NCBI RefSeq assembly: GCF_000420465.1
Contig: NZ_ATUZ01000013.1
Span: 310,001-374,000, forward strand
Reading direction: 5' to 3'
Origin: Desulfovibrio desulfuricans DSM 642
GTDB taxonomy: Bacteria; Desulfobacterota; Desulfovibrionia; Desulfovibrionales; Desulfovibrionaceae
Length of the DNA stretch: 64,000 nucleotides
Shown here: in pieces, positions 52,587 through 60,457 of the stretch
How positions within the stretch are numbered: the stretch's first letter is position 1
Layout of the letters: each line of letters opens with the position of its first letter
Translations under genes and position numbers: made by a program
Notes under the pieces: generated by a model
Told to the model about the DNA's origin: nothing
The model's database searches: none
The model's input: only the letters and a program-made list of their open reading frames with translations

Positions 52587-54695
52587 TTAAAATTCCACAC
52601 TCACCTTGATGTTGGCGTGAACCCCCGGTTCGTAAATGGCGGCATTGGGTTCAAGGCTGTACTTTTGGTTAAAAATGTTAAGTACTTCGCCCACAACCAT
52701 GTACTGTTTTTCCTTGCCGAACTTTACGCCCAGCATGGCGTTGGCCGTTGTCCACGCATCGTTTTTGTATTCGATGCGGCTGGAGCCGCTTTCGGTCTGG
52801 GTTTGACTGGCAAAGCGGGCGTAAACATCGCCGATGATGTCCACGTCGTCGGTGACGGAGTGGAGCGAGCGCACGCCTGCCCGGCCTGTCCATTCCGGTA
52901 CGCCGGTTTTCCACGTGGTGTAGTCGCCGTTGTCATACTGGCGTTTCATCCAGGTAGCGGAAACGTATGGGGTGAAGCCAAAGGGCAGGTCATAGCTGCC
53001 GCTCAGTTCCATTCCGTGGGTTTTGGCCGAGCTGACGTTGCGGTAGCGGTAGATATTGTTGCCGGTCTGCTCGGTGGCAATGTAGTCCGTAGCCACGGTG
53101 TAGAAAAGTGACGCATCAAGAGCCAGCCCGTGTGCCGCGTAGCGCGCGCCCACTTCCCAGTTGTTGGAGTGCTCGGGTTTGAGTGAGGAGTTGGGTTCAA
53201 CCGTGCCGCCGCCCATGCTGGAGATGATATATTTCTCCTGCAGGTTGGGCACCCTGAACCCTTGGGAAAAACCGGCCCTCAAGGTCATGTCGTCAATGCC
53301 CTGCCACATGAGCGACAGGTTGAATACCGGCTGCGATTCCCATGAGCTGCCCTCGCCGCCTGCGCTGGGATTGGAATACGTGGTGGTGGGCGGGCCCATC
53401 ATCTGGGATGTTGTGGTTTTGTCGCCGCGCGCCGTGTTCATGGTTGAGCGCACCCACGTTTGGCGCACACCGTAGTTGAGGGTGAAATCCCACGGCAGTT
53501 TGGTTTCCATGAGGCCGTACACGGCATGCGTGTCCATGTAGCCTTCGTACTTGTAGTGCGTGAGGGAATTGATTTTTCTGGTCATGAAGGCGTTTATGGG
53601 AATGGACATGTTGGAATAGGTATTGGTGTCGGCATCCAGCCCGTCGCGGTTGAATTCATAACCGGCAATAAGGTAGTTGCTTTCGCCCAGAGCCCAGTCG
53701 CTCTGCATGCTCGCGCCCCATTGCTCGTTTGTATTGTCCGCGTAGTTGTTCATGAGCACGGATGTTGTGCCGGAGTTCGCCTCCACATGGTTGAGCATTT
53801 TTTTATGGGTGTCTTGCCAGAAGGCGTCCAGCCGGAGCTTGGGCAGGAAGGACGTGAGGTTCCTGGCCTCCATGAAAACGGCGGCTTTTTTGCGCTCCCA
53901 GGGGGAAATATCGACGTAAAACGAATTGTCTTCCGTGGTTCCGGCCATGACATCGCTGTAAAACTGCTCGTAGGAGCCGCCCAGAGTGAACTTGTCGCTG
54001 AAGTCGTAGCTGAGGAAAGCCGAGCCTGACTGCTCCTTGAACTTTGAATGCGGGGCCTCGCCTTCAGGCGTGGAAAGATTGTGCTGATAGGTATTGAACC
54101 CAGTGGCGCGGTACTTGAACCCGTTGTACGCGCCGTAGATGGACAGGCTTTCGTCAAAGCCCTTGGTCGACCCGTTGTAACTGCTGGTTATCTGCCCCTG
54201 GATGGGCTTGGTGCCGCCCTTCTTGGTGATGATGTTTACAACGCCGCCCAGCGCCTCGGAACCATAGAGCACAGAGGCAGGGCCCTTGATGACCTCAATG
54301 CGCTCAATGATGGCCGGGTCAACGAGCAGCGGCGTGCCGTCCATGGACTTGTTTTCGGCAATTTTTTGCCCGTCGATGAGAATAAGCACGCGGGTGGGGT
54401 TTTCACCGCGCAGGGATATGCGCTTCAGCCCCTGCGCGCCCGAATTGACAACCTGCACGCCGGGCACGTCTTCCAGAAGGCCGCCGACAGTTGTCGCTGT
54501 CGATTCCTTGATCTGTTCCTTGGTGACCACGCTGACCGACATGGGCACGTCGAGCAGTTCCTTTTCCACCCTTGAGGCAGAAACCTTGACGGTTTCCGTC
54601 TCAAGGGTCTGGGCCAGGGCCGGCGCCCCCCAGAGCAGCAGACCGGCAAGGCCCAAGGGCAGGGCCTGAGCGTTTAATTTACGCAGCAGCGACAT
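52587..54695 (-). CDS. TonB-dependent outer-membrane receptor, haem type
   Basis: 702 residues: signal peptide to about residue 28 (GLLLWGAPALA), TonB box ETVKVSA, plug domain (about 45-165, VTKEQIKES, VLILIDGQKI, IERIEVIKGPASVLYGSEAL, GGVVNIITKK) and a 22-strand barrel ending in VSVEF. GFRVPNLQEKY corresponds to the FRAP/NPNL region conserved in haem receptors, although altered. It imports a ligand, most likely haem given the operon, through the outer membrane with TonB energy. Its start overlaps the end of hutW by 17 bases. Confidence 0.9.
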   Translation of the reverse strand: MSLLRKLNAQALPLGLAGLLLWGAPALAQTLETETVKVSASRVEKELLDVPMSVSVVTKEQIKESTATTVGGLLEDVPGVQVVNSGAQGLKRISLRGENPTRVLILIDGQKIAENKSMDGTPLLVDPAIIERIEVIKGPASVLYGSEALGGVVNIITKKGGTKPIQGQITSSYNGSTKGFDESLSIYGAYNGFKYRATGFNTYQHNLSTPEGEAPHSKFKEQSGSAFLSYDFSDKFTLGGSYEQFYSDVMAGTTEDNSFYVDISPWERKKAAVFMEARNLTSFLPKLRLDAFWQDTHKKMLNHVEANSGTTSVLMNNYADNTNEQWGASMQSDWALGESNYLIAGYEFNRDGLDADTNTYSNMSIPINAFMTRKINSLTHYKYEGYMDTHAVYGLMETKLPWDFTLNYGVRQTWVRSTMNTARGDKTTTSQMMGPPTTTYSNPSAGGEGSSWESQPVFNLSLMWQGIDDMTLRAGFSQGFRVPNLQEKYIISSMGGGTVEPNSSLKPEHSNNWEVGARYAAHGLALDASLFYTVATDYIATEQTGNNIYRYRNVSSAKTHGMELSGSYDLPFGFTPYVSATWMKRQYDNGDYTTWKTGVPEWTGRAGVRSLHSVTDDVDIIGDVYARFASQTQTESGSSRIEYKNDAWTTANAMLGVKFGKEKQYMVVGEVLNIFNQKYSLEPNAAIYEPGVHANIKVSVEF

Positions 54696-56097
54696 TCTTT
54701 TCCTCCAGCATCGCCTTGAGAAAATTGAGTAAAAGTTGGGTGAGGTTTACCTGCCAGAATTGCCCGGCCAGGGTGAGCACCACCCGGCCATCATGCCATT
54801 CAAGCAGTTGGGCGCGTTGCCACTGTGCAAGCACTGGCTCCCATATTTGACCAAGAGGCAGGGCAAAACGACGCTCAAGGCCTTTTACATCCATCCAGCC
54901 CTGCTCCATACACTCGGCAACCGACCTGTAGAGGAAGTAGTGGCGCTGGGGGCTTTGCACAAAGGCCAGAGGCTTGCGTCCGTCACGCACATCCTGCTGC
55001 CATTCTGCGTAATTGCTGTTGTTCATGTAAAAGTGCCCGCCCAGATTGCCCCCTGCGCCGGGGCCGAAGGCAAGGCAGTTGGCCGAAGCCTTGACATACA
55101 GATTGTAGAGGTTGCGTTCGCGCGAAGTGCGCGCCCAGTGGCTGAGGGAAAGGCGGCGGTAGAAGGCCCCTTCCATGTCTTCCACCGCTGCGGCGTACAT
55201 GGCCGACTGGAGGGGAATATCCGCCGTGGGGGCGATTTTTCCCTGTTCGATGCCGCGCCCAAGCGGGGTCTGGCGGTACACATTGAGCTGGTAGCAGTCC
55301 GCCCCGTCAAGGTTGAGGGATTGCGCAACGGCAATGTCTTCGCGCCAGAGCTCCAGCGTCTGGTTGGGGAAACCGTAAATAAGGTCAACAATGACGGCGG
55401 CCTGATCGTAGCTCAAAAGCTGCTCAAGGCCGCGCTCCATGTCTTCGCGCGAACCCAGCCGCCCCATGGACTGCCGGATGGAGGTATGGAAGCTCTGCAC
55501 GCCCAGCGAAAAGCGGTTTGCGCCGCCTTCAAGGCAGGCTTCCATTTTGCGAGGCCCGAAATTGGTGAGCCTGCCTTCAACCGTGATTTCGCAGTCGTTG
55601 GCAAGCGGGAGCGCCTCTCGCACTCCTTCAAGAATGCGCTTGAGGTCTTCCGTTTCAAGGGCTGTGGGGGTGCCGCCGCCAAAATACACGGCGTGAACGG
55701 GCGTGCTCTGCACGGCCTTGCGCTCGCGCCACATTTGCAGCTCCGCCAGCAGGGCGTCGGCATACAGGCGGCTGTCGCTTTCGTGATAGGCCTTGTTGTA
55801 AAACCCGCAGTACAGGCAGTGCGTCTGGCAAAAGGGCACATGGATGTAGGCCACTGTTTTTCCCTTGAGGGGTGAGGCCAAAAGCAGATCCATATGGCTC
55901 TGCATGCTCTCCGGCTCAATCATGTTGCCGCCAGTACCGGGGTGCATGGCGATTTTGGCGTCAAAGGCGTGCGAGAGGGCGCATACGCCTTCTTTGGCAA
56001 AAAAAGCGGAGAGGTCTTTGGGCGCGCGCCCTGACGCCGCCGATAATTTGCCCGGATCGGGCATTTCGTAAATTTTCTGGTTAGGCTGGGGATGCAT
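54679..56097 (-). CDS. hutW: anaerobic haem-degrading radical SAM methyltransferase HutW/ChuW-like
   Basis: 472 residues of the HemN-like class C radical SAM group. The cluster motif is CQTHCLYC (CX3CX2C, about 88-95), with HVPFC before it; GGGTPT binds SAM and SLGVQSFH follows. It lacks HemN-specific features but ends in the methyltransferase-type tail. Members open haem to a linear tetrapyrrole (anaerobilin) and free iron without oxygen. First gene of the operon hutW, receptor, ECF S-T-A, hutX, flavodoxin, tonB. GAGGA lies six bases before ATG, and a DtxR-like palindrome lies 27 bases upstream. Confidence 0.9.
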   Translation of the reverse strand: MHPQPNQKIYEMPDPGKLSAASGRAPKDLSAFFAKEGVCALSHAFDAKIAMHPGTGGNMIEPESMQSHMDLLLASPLKGKTVAYIHVPFCQTHCLYCGFYNKAYHESDSRLYADALLAELQMWRERKAVQSTPVHAVYFGGGTPTALETEDLKRILEGVREALPLANDCEITVEGRLTNFGPRKMEACLEGGANRFSLGVQSFHTSIRQSMGRLGSREDMERGLEQLLSYDQAAVIVDLIYGFPNQTLELWREDIAVAQSLNLDGADCYQLNVYRQTPLGRGIEQGKIAPTADIPLQSAMYAAAVEDMEGAFYRRLSLSHWARTSRERNLYNLYVKASANCLAFGPGAGGNLGGHFYMNNSNYAEWQQDVRDGRKPLAFVQSPQRHYFLYRSVAECMEQGWMDVKGLERRFALPLGQIWEPVLAQWQRAQLLEWHDGRVVLTLAGQFWQVNLTQLLLNFLKAMLEEKNVAAA

Positions 56098-56123
56098 CTG
56101 CGTTCCTCGATTGCAAATAAAAG

Positions 56124-56137
56124 TTAGTCTTAACTAA
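56124..56137. promoter_or_regulatory. DtxR-family palindrome upstream of hutW
   Basis: TTAGTCTTAACTAA (arms TTAGT/ACTAA), 27 bases before the hutW start; matches the site before the MATE gene. It would block transcription of the haem operon when the regulator holds metal. Confidence 0.55.
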
Positions 56138-56415
56138 TTCTGTTAAATTCAATTAATTAAATTGAAAAAGAATGTCAATATCATCTTGAAAAAAGCTCGA
56201 CAATTCACGGCAACGCACGGTTGCCAATGAAAAAGCGGTGGGGGAAGCAGCTGGGAGCCAAAGACCGTCAGCACTGCTGGCTGCAATATTTGCGAGGGGA
56301 GCAAGGGGGATCGTGATGATGGGAGGGGGAGAGAAAATGCTTGCAATTACCTGAGGGCGCTGCCTGAATTCGGCAGCTTATCTGCAACAGGGTGCCAGTA
56401 GGTGCCGCCAGCAAA
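56138..56415. other. intergenic stretch between the haem operon and the metE unit
   Basis: The whole gap (56098-56545, about 450 bases) contains the hutW operator, AT-rich promoter DNA up to about 56200, then unremarkable sequence and the terminator described next. No gene seen. Confidence 0.5.
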
Positions 56416-56449
56416 AGCCCCTGCCCGCATAATCGCAGGGCAGGGGCTT
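56412..56449 (-). terminator. terminator of the metE unit
   Basis: AGCCCCTGCCC pairs perfectly with GGGCAGGGGCT over an 11-base loop; on the minus strand TTTTGC follows. It lies about 95 bases after the last stop. Confidence 0.75.
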
Positions 56450-56545
56450 GGGGGCATCAGATGGGCGTTATGGTATCAAGCCAGTCTAGGGCATCAATGT
56501 TGCTGCATCACCCAAAGGCCGTGCAACATCGACCCGGTGTGCATG

Positions 56546-57679
56546 CTACTTCCAGACGCTTTCCGCTACTTCAACAACAAGGCGTATCTTGTTCCACTGC
56601 TCTTCTTCTGTCAGCGTGTTTCCTTCTTCTGTGGAGGAAAAGCCGCACTGGGGGCTGAGGCAGAGCTGCTCAAGCGGAACAGTCTGTGCAGCTTCATCTA
56701 TTCTTGCCCTGATGGCACCACGGTCTTCCAGCGTGCCGGTCTTGCTTGATACCAACCCAAGAACCACCTGCTGGTCACGCATGTGCCTGAGCGGCGTAAA
56801 ATCGCCTGCACGCTTGGAATCGTATTCCAGAAAAAAGCCGTCCAGTCTGGCCCTGCCAAAAAGCTCCTGCGCCACAGGTTCGTATCCGCCGCTGGAAAAC
56901 CATGTGGAACGGAAGTTCCCCCGGCAGATGTGCATGGTCACCGTCATGTCGGAGGGCCGGTCTGAGATGGCGGCGTTTACAAGGTCCACGTATTTTGCCG
57001 CCAACGTATCAGGATCAATGCCTCTCTTTATCAGGGCTTCGCGCTGTTCGGCGGAGCACAGGGCACCCCAGCTCGTGTCATCAAGCTGAAGGTAGCGGCA
57101 GCCAGCGTCGTAAAATGCCTTCAGGGCGTCTTTATACGCATTGGCAATATCATCCAGCAACGCGCTTTCAGACCCATAGAAATTGGGCAGGGTAAACTGC
57201 TCGTTGCGGATAGCCAGAACAAAGTGGAGCATGGCTGGGGAAGGAATGGTCATCTTGGCCGTGTGTTCGCCAGCGCAGGATTTGAGAAAGGCAAAATCAC
57301 GCAGCATGGGGTGGTTGGAAAAGCCCACCGGGCCAGCCAGTTCAACGCTTTCGGCCTTGGTGCGCACGCCGTGAAAAATAAACCCCTTGCTGGTGGTAGT
57401 TTTTTGAATGCCCTCAAGCCCGGCAAAAAAATCCAGATGCCACCAGCTGCGGCGAAATTCGCCATCGGTAACGGCCTTAAGCCCGGACTGTTTCTGTTTT
57501 TCTACCAGCTGGCGAATGGCCTCGTCTTCCACCCTGCGCAGATCATCGGGGGTGATTTCTTTGTCTTGCAGTTGTTTTCTGGCCTTTTTTATGGATTCCG
57601 GACGCAGAAAACTGCCCACATGGTCAGCTCTGAAGGGAGGTTTGTTCCAAAAATCTGCGGTGTTTTCTTCAGTCTTCAT
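56546..57679 (-). CDS. MetE C-terminal-like (cobalamin-independent) methyltransferase
   Basis: A 377-residue, single-barrel protein like YxjG/YxjH of Bacillus. N terminus FRADHVGSFLRP is typical. Zinc ligands appear as His/Cys in TMHICRGNFRS and Cys in LSPQCGFSST, and DDTSWG and FLEYDSKRAGDF are conserved. It lacks the N-terminal half of MetE, so it may use a different methyl donor (for instance S-methylmethionine or a small methylated compound) or work on a corrinoid-free route to methionine. It follows metE by 21 bases and shares its cobalamin riboswitch. Confidence 0.88.
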   Translation of the reverse strand: MKTEENTADFWNKPPFRADHVGSFLRPESIKKARKQLQDKEITPDDLRRVEDEAIRQLVEKQKQSGLKAVTDGEFRRSWWHLDFFAGLEGIQKTTTSKGFIFHGVRTKAESVELAGPVGFSNHPMLRDFAFLKSCAGEHTAKMTIPSPAMLHFVLAIRNEQFTLPNFYGSESALLDDIANAYKDALKAFYDAGCRYLQLDDTSWGALCSAEQREALIKRGIDPDTLAAKYVDLVNAAISDRPSDMTVTMHICRGNFRSTWFSSGGYEPVAQELFGRARLDGFFLEYDSKRAGDFTPLRHMRDQQVVLGLVSSKTGTLEDRGAIRARIDEAAQTVPLEQLCLSPQCGFSSTEEGNTLTEEEQWNKIRLVVEVAESVWK

Positions 57680-57700
57680 TTGTTTATCCTTTATATGCGG

Positions 57701-59965
57701 TTACGCCAGCGCGGCGCGAACAGTTTTTGCGGCTTCAACCATGTTTTCCAGCGACGGGTAAGCTTCATCCCACTGGCGTGTTTTCAGGCCGCAATCAGGG
57801 TTAACCCACAATCTTTCCTGTGGAATGTGCCTGAGTGCACGGCGCAGCAGTTCGACCATTTCTTCCGTTGAGGGCACTCGTGGGCTGTGGATATCGTACA
57901 CGCCCGGCCCAACTTCATTGGCGTAGTTGAACCTGTCAAAAGCCTCCAGAAGTTCCATGCCGCTACGGCTGGATTCAATGCTGATGACATCGGCGTCCAT
58001 CTGGGCAATCCAGGGCAGAATGGCGTTGAACTCGCTGTAGCACATGTGCGTGTGTATCTGCGTGCTGTCGGCAACGCTTGAGGTAGCCAGCCTGAAAGCC
58101 TCCACTGCCCAATGAAGATAATCCTCCGCTGCTGCGCGGGTAAGGAGCATGCCCTCGCGCAGGGCGGCCTCGTCAATCTGGATGATACGCACGCCAGCCT
58201 TTTCCAGATCAAGAACCTCGTCCCGGATGGCAAGGGCAATCTGCTTGCACACTTCTGCCCGCGGGAGGTCGTCCCGTACAAAGCTCCAGCACAGAATGGT
58301 CACCGGGCCTGTGAGCATGCCCTTGACCGGCTTTTGCGTGAGCGACTGCGCATAGCGTATCCAGGCTACGGTCATGGGCTTTTTGCGGTACACATCACCG
58401 TAGATTACGGGCGGTTTAACGCAACGGCTGCCGTAGCTCTGCACCCAGCCGTTCTGCGTAAAGCAGAAGCCTCCCAGTTGTTGACCGAAGTATTCAACCA
58501 TGTCGTTGCGTTCCGCTTCGCCATGCACCAGTACGTCCAGCCCCAGCTGTTCCTGCTTTTCAATGCACTGGCGGATCTCATTTTGCATGGCTGCCGTGTA
58601 TGCGGCTTCGTTTATGCTGCCGTTTTTGAAGTCGCGCCGGGTTTTGCGTATTTCTGCCGTTTGAGGAAACGACCCGATGGTCGTAGTGGGCAGGGGAGGC
58701 AAGGCAAGCCAGCCTTGCGCTTTTTTGCGGGCGGCATAGCCGGATTGGCGGTGCAGTTGCGAAGGGGTGACGGCGGCAACCTGCTGCCGCACAGTTTCAA
58801 TATACTGATCGGGATGCGCGGCGGCATCATGCATATCAGCCGTGATGCTCTGCAATCCTTCGGAATTAGCCTGTTCCGCAATTTTCCCGAGGCTTGCAAC
58901 TTCCGCACATTTTTGCGCTGCAAAGGCCATGCGGTGACGGATATGGTCCGGCAGGGCTGTTTCTGCCTCCAGATCCACTGGCGAGTGCAGCAAGGAGCAG
59001 CTTGAGCCGACAAGAATCCGTTCGCTGCCCAAAGCCGCTGTTGCTTGCGCAATGCACGGCAATATCCGGGCAAAATCCGTCTTCCAGATATTACGCCCGT
59101 TCACTGCTCCAAGCGAAAGCGCCATATTATCAGGGATGGCGGCCAGGATTTTGCCCAGTTCATCCCTGCCGCGCACCATGTCCACATGCAGCGCCGCGCA
59201 GCCGGAATCCAAAGCCAGCGCGAGATTTTTTTCAAGCGGCCCAAAGTATGCTGTGAGCATCAGCCTGTTGCCGCTGGCGGCGTTGAGACCCGCGTATATT
59301 TCGGTAAAGCGCCTGACCGCAGCCGGGGACAGCAACTCTGTGCTCAGCACGGGTTCTTCTATCTGGATACTTTCGCAGAGAGGGGCGAGCGAGGTCAGCA
59401 GATCGGCGTACACCAAGGCAATGCTCTCAAGGCGCGACCATTTGTGTGCCTCGTGCCGCGATTTTGCCAGCGTAAGCCAGGTAAAAGGCCCAATCAGAGC
59501 TGGCTTGGGCGCAAAGCCCAGATCAACGGCAAGGAGCGTGTCTGCCAGTACAGGATGTTCACCCGGCTGCCATGGAGCGTTGTCCGTAATCTCGGGTACA
59601 AGGTAGTGGTAGTTGGTGTCGAACCACTTGGTCATTTCCATGGGCGGGAGATTGCGCAGGGCATCACCGCGTGCAAGGCTGAAGTATCTCTCCAGCGGTG
59701 AATCGGCCTTGTCTGCGGCAAACCTTGCGGGCACTGCACCGAGCATGCAGGTGATATCGAGCATGCGGTCATAAAGCGAAAAATCTCCGGTGGCCACATA
59801 AGCAAGGTCAGCATCGCGCTGGATGCGCCAGTGTTGCTTTTTCAGGTTGTTTGCGACTTCAATAAGGGATTGGGCGGATCGGGTACCGTCCCAGAAAGAC
59901 TCAAGGGCTTGTTTCAGCTCTCTTTGTCTGCCGATTGATGGAAACCCGAGAATGTGGGTTTTCAT
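57701..59965 (-). CDS. metE: cobalamin-independent methionine synthase MetE
   Basis: 754 residues, full length. The N-terminal barrel begins ILGFPSIGRQRELKQALESF (the usual H.LGFPRIG..RELK pattern). The C-terminal barrel has LPTTTIGSFPQT, zinc ligands in HTHMCYSEFNAI and NPDCGLKTR, and SIESSRSGMELLEAF. It transfers the methyl group of 5-methyltetrahydropteroyl-triglutamate to homocysteine. AAAGGAG precedes the ATG at 59965; this site is covered by a leader hairpin. A cobalamin riboswitch upstream turns it off when B12 is plentiful and MetH can work. Confidence 0.96.
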   Translation of the reverse strand: MKTHILGFPSIGRQRELKQALESFWDGTRSAQSLIEVANNLKKQHWRIQRDADLAYVATGDFSLYDRMLDITCMLGAVPARFAADKADSPLERYFSLARGDALRNLPPMEMTKWFDTNYHYLVPEITDNAPWQPGEHPVLADTLLAVDLGFAPKPALIGPFTWLTLAKSRHEAHKWSRLESIALVYADLLTSLAPLCESIQIEEPVLSTELLSPAAVRRFTEIYAGLNAASGNRLMLTAYFGPLEKNLALALDSGCAALHVDMVRGRDELGKILAAIPDNMALSLGAVNGRNIWKTDFARILPCIAQATAALGSERILVGSSCSLLHSPVDLEAETALPDHIRHRMAFAAQKCAEVASLGKIAEQANSEGLQSITADMHDAAAHPDQYIETVRQQVAAVTPSQLHRQSGYAARKKAQGWLALPPLPTTTIGSFPQTAEIRKTRRDFKNGSINEAAYTAAMQNEIRQCIEKQEQLGLDVLVHGEAERNDMVEYFGQQLGGFCFTQNGWVQSYGSRCVKPPVIYGDVYRKKPMTVAWIRYAQSLTQKPVKGMLTGPVTILCWSFVRDDLPRAEVCKQIALAIRDEVLDLEKAGVRIIQIDEAALREGMLLTRAAAEDYLHWAVEAFRLATSSVADSTQIHTHMCYSEFNAILPWIAQMDADVISIESSRSGMELLEAFDRFNYANEVGPGVYDIHSPRVPSTEEMVELLRRALRHIPQERLWVNPDCGLKTRQWDEAYPSLENMVEAAKTVRAALA

Positions 59966-59975
59966 GGGGATGCTC

Positions 59976-59995
59976 CTTTCAATAGAAGTTGAAAG
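59976..59995 (-). promoter_or_regulatory. ribosome-binding-site sequestering hairpin of metE
   Basis: CTTTCAA and TTGAAAG pair over six bases; the second arm overlaps the AAAGGAG of metE. It fits the expression platform of a riboswitch acting on translation. Confidence 0.6.
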
Positions 59996-60100
59996 GGCAG
60001 TCCATTTCACGTTCGTCCAGAACAGGATGCGGGGCATCCGTCAGGCCGGGCATTTGCCTGTACGCGAGACAGCACTGCCGAGCTGCGCCAGTCGCAGCAA

Positions 60101-60246
60101 TTGTGACAAGTCGTCTCCTGGCTTCCGGCCTGTGGCAGTCTGGCCTTCCCGTCTGCTAATGCAAACAGTGACCATGACTCAGGTAAATGCCGGTTACAGT
60201 GGCGCGCCCGCGGCAGATTTTCACTGCCTTCCGTTTCTCATCACAA
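60101..60246 (-). ncRNA. cobalamin riboswitch of metE
   Basis: On the minus strand: closing stem TTGTGA...TCACAA; GTGAAAATCTGCCG; GCCACTGTAACCGG; GGGAAGGCC; and the B12 box GAAGCCAGGAGAC. Order and spacing match the AdoCbl-type aptamer. It precedes metE and its short paralogue by about 135 bases. Confidence 0.93.
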
Positions 60247-60457
60247 TATCTGGATAAATTGATATATTGTTTTGTTCTTTTCGTCAACAATCGACTTTGT
60301 GCAATAACCACATGCTGTGGCCTAAAATCGCCCCCCTAAAGATATGCATTGAAAGGTAGTGCTCCTGCCATGGGAGCGCAAGAATGAGACGCAGCAGATT
60401 CATAGAAGAGCAGAGTCTTGGGGGAGCAGGCCCATGCGCAGATGGTTGTATCAGGTG
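60247..60457. other. region between metE leader and the second activator gene
   Basis: Contains the metE promoter and about 150 bases past the end of the minus-strand activator gene in which I see no gene and no strong terminator. Confidence 0.45.
60259..60287 (-). promoter_or_regulatory. promoter of metE
   Basis: TTGACG, 17-base spacer, TATCAA on the minus strand, placing the transcript start just before the riboswitch. Confidence 0.6.

Noticed and set aside
54679..56097. Coproporphyrinogen III oxidase (HemN)
   Set aside because: The operon with a receptor, hutX and a flavodoxin, and the C-terminal half, fit HutW/ChuW haem degradation better than haem synthesis.
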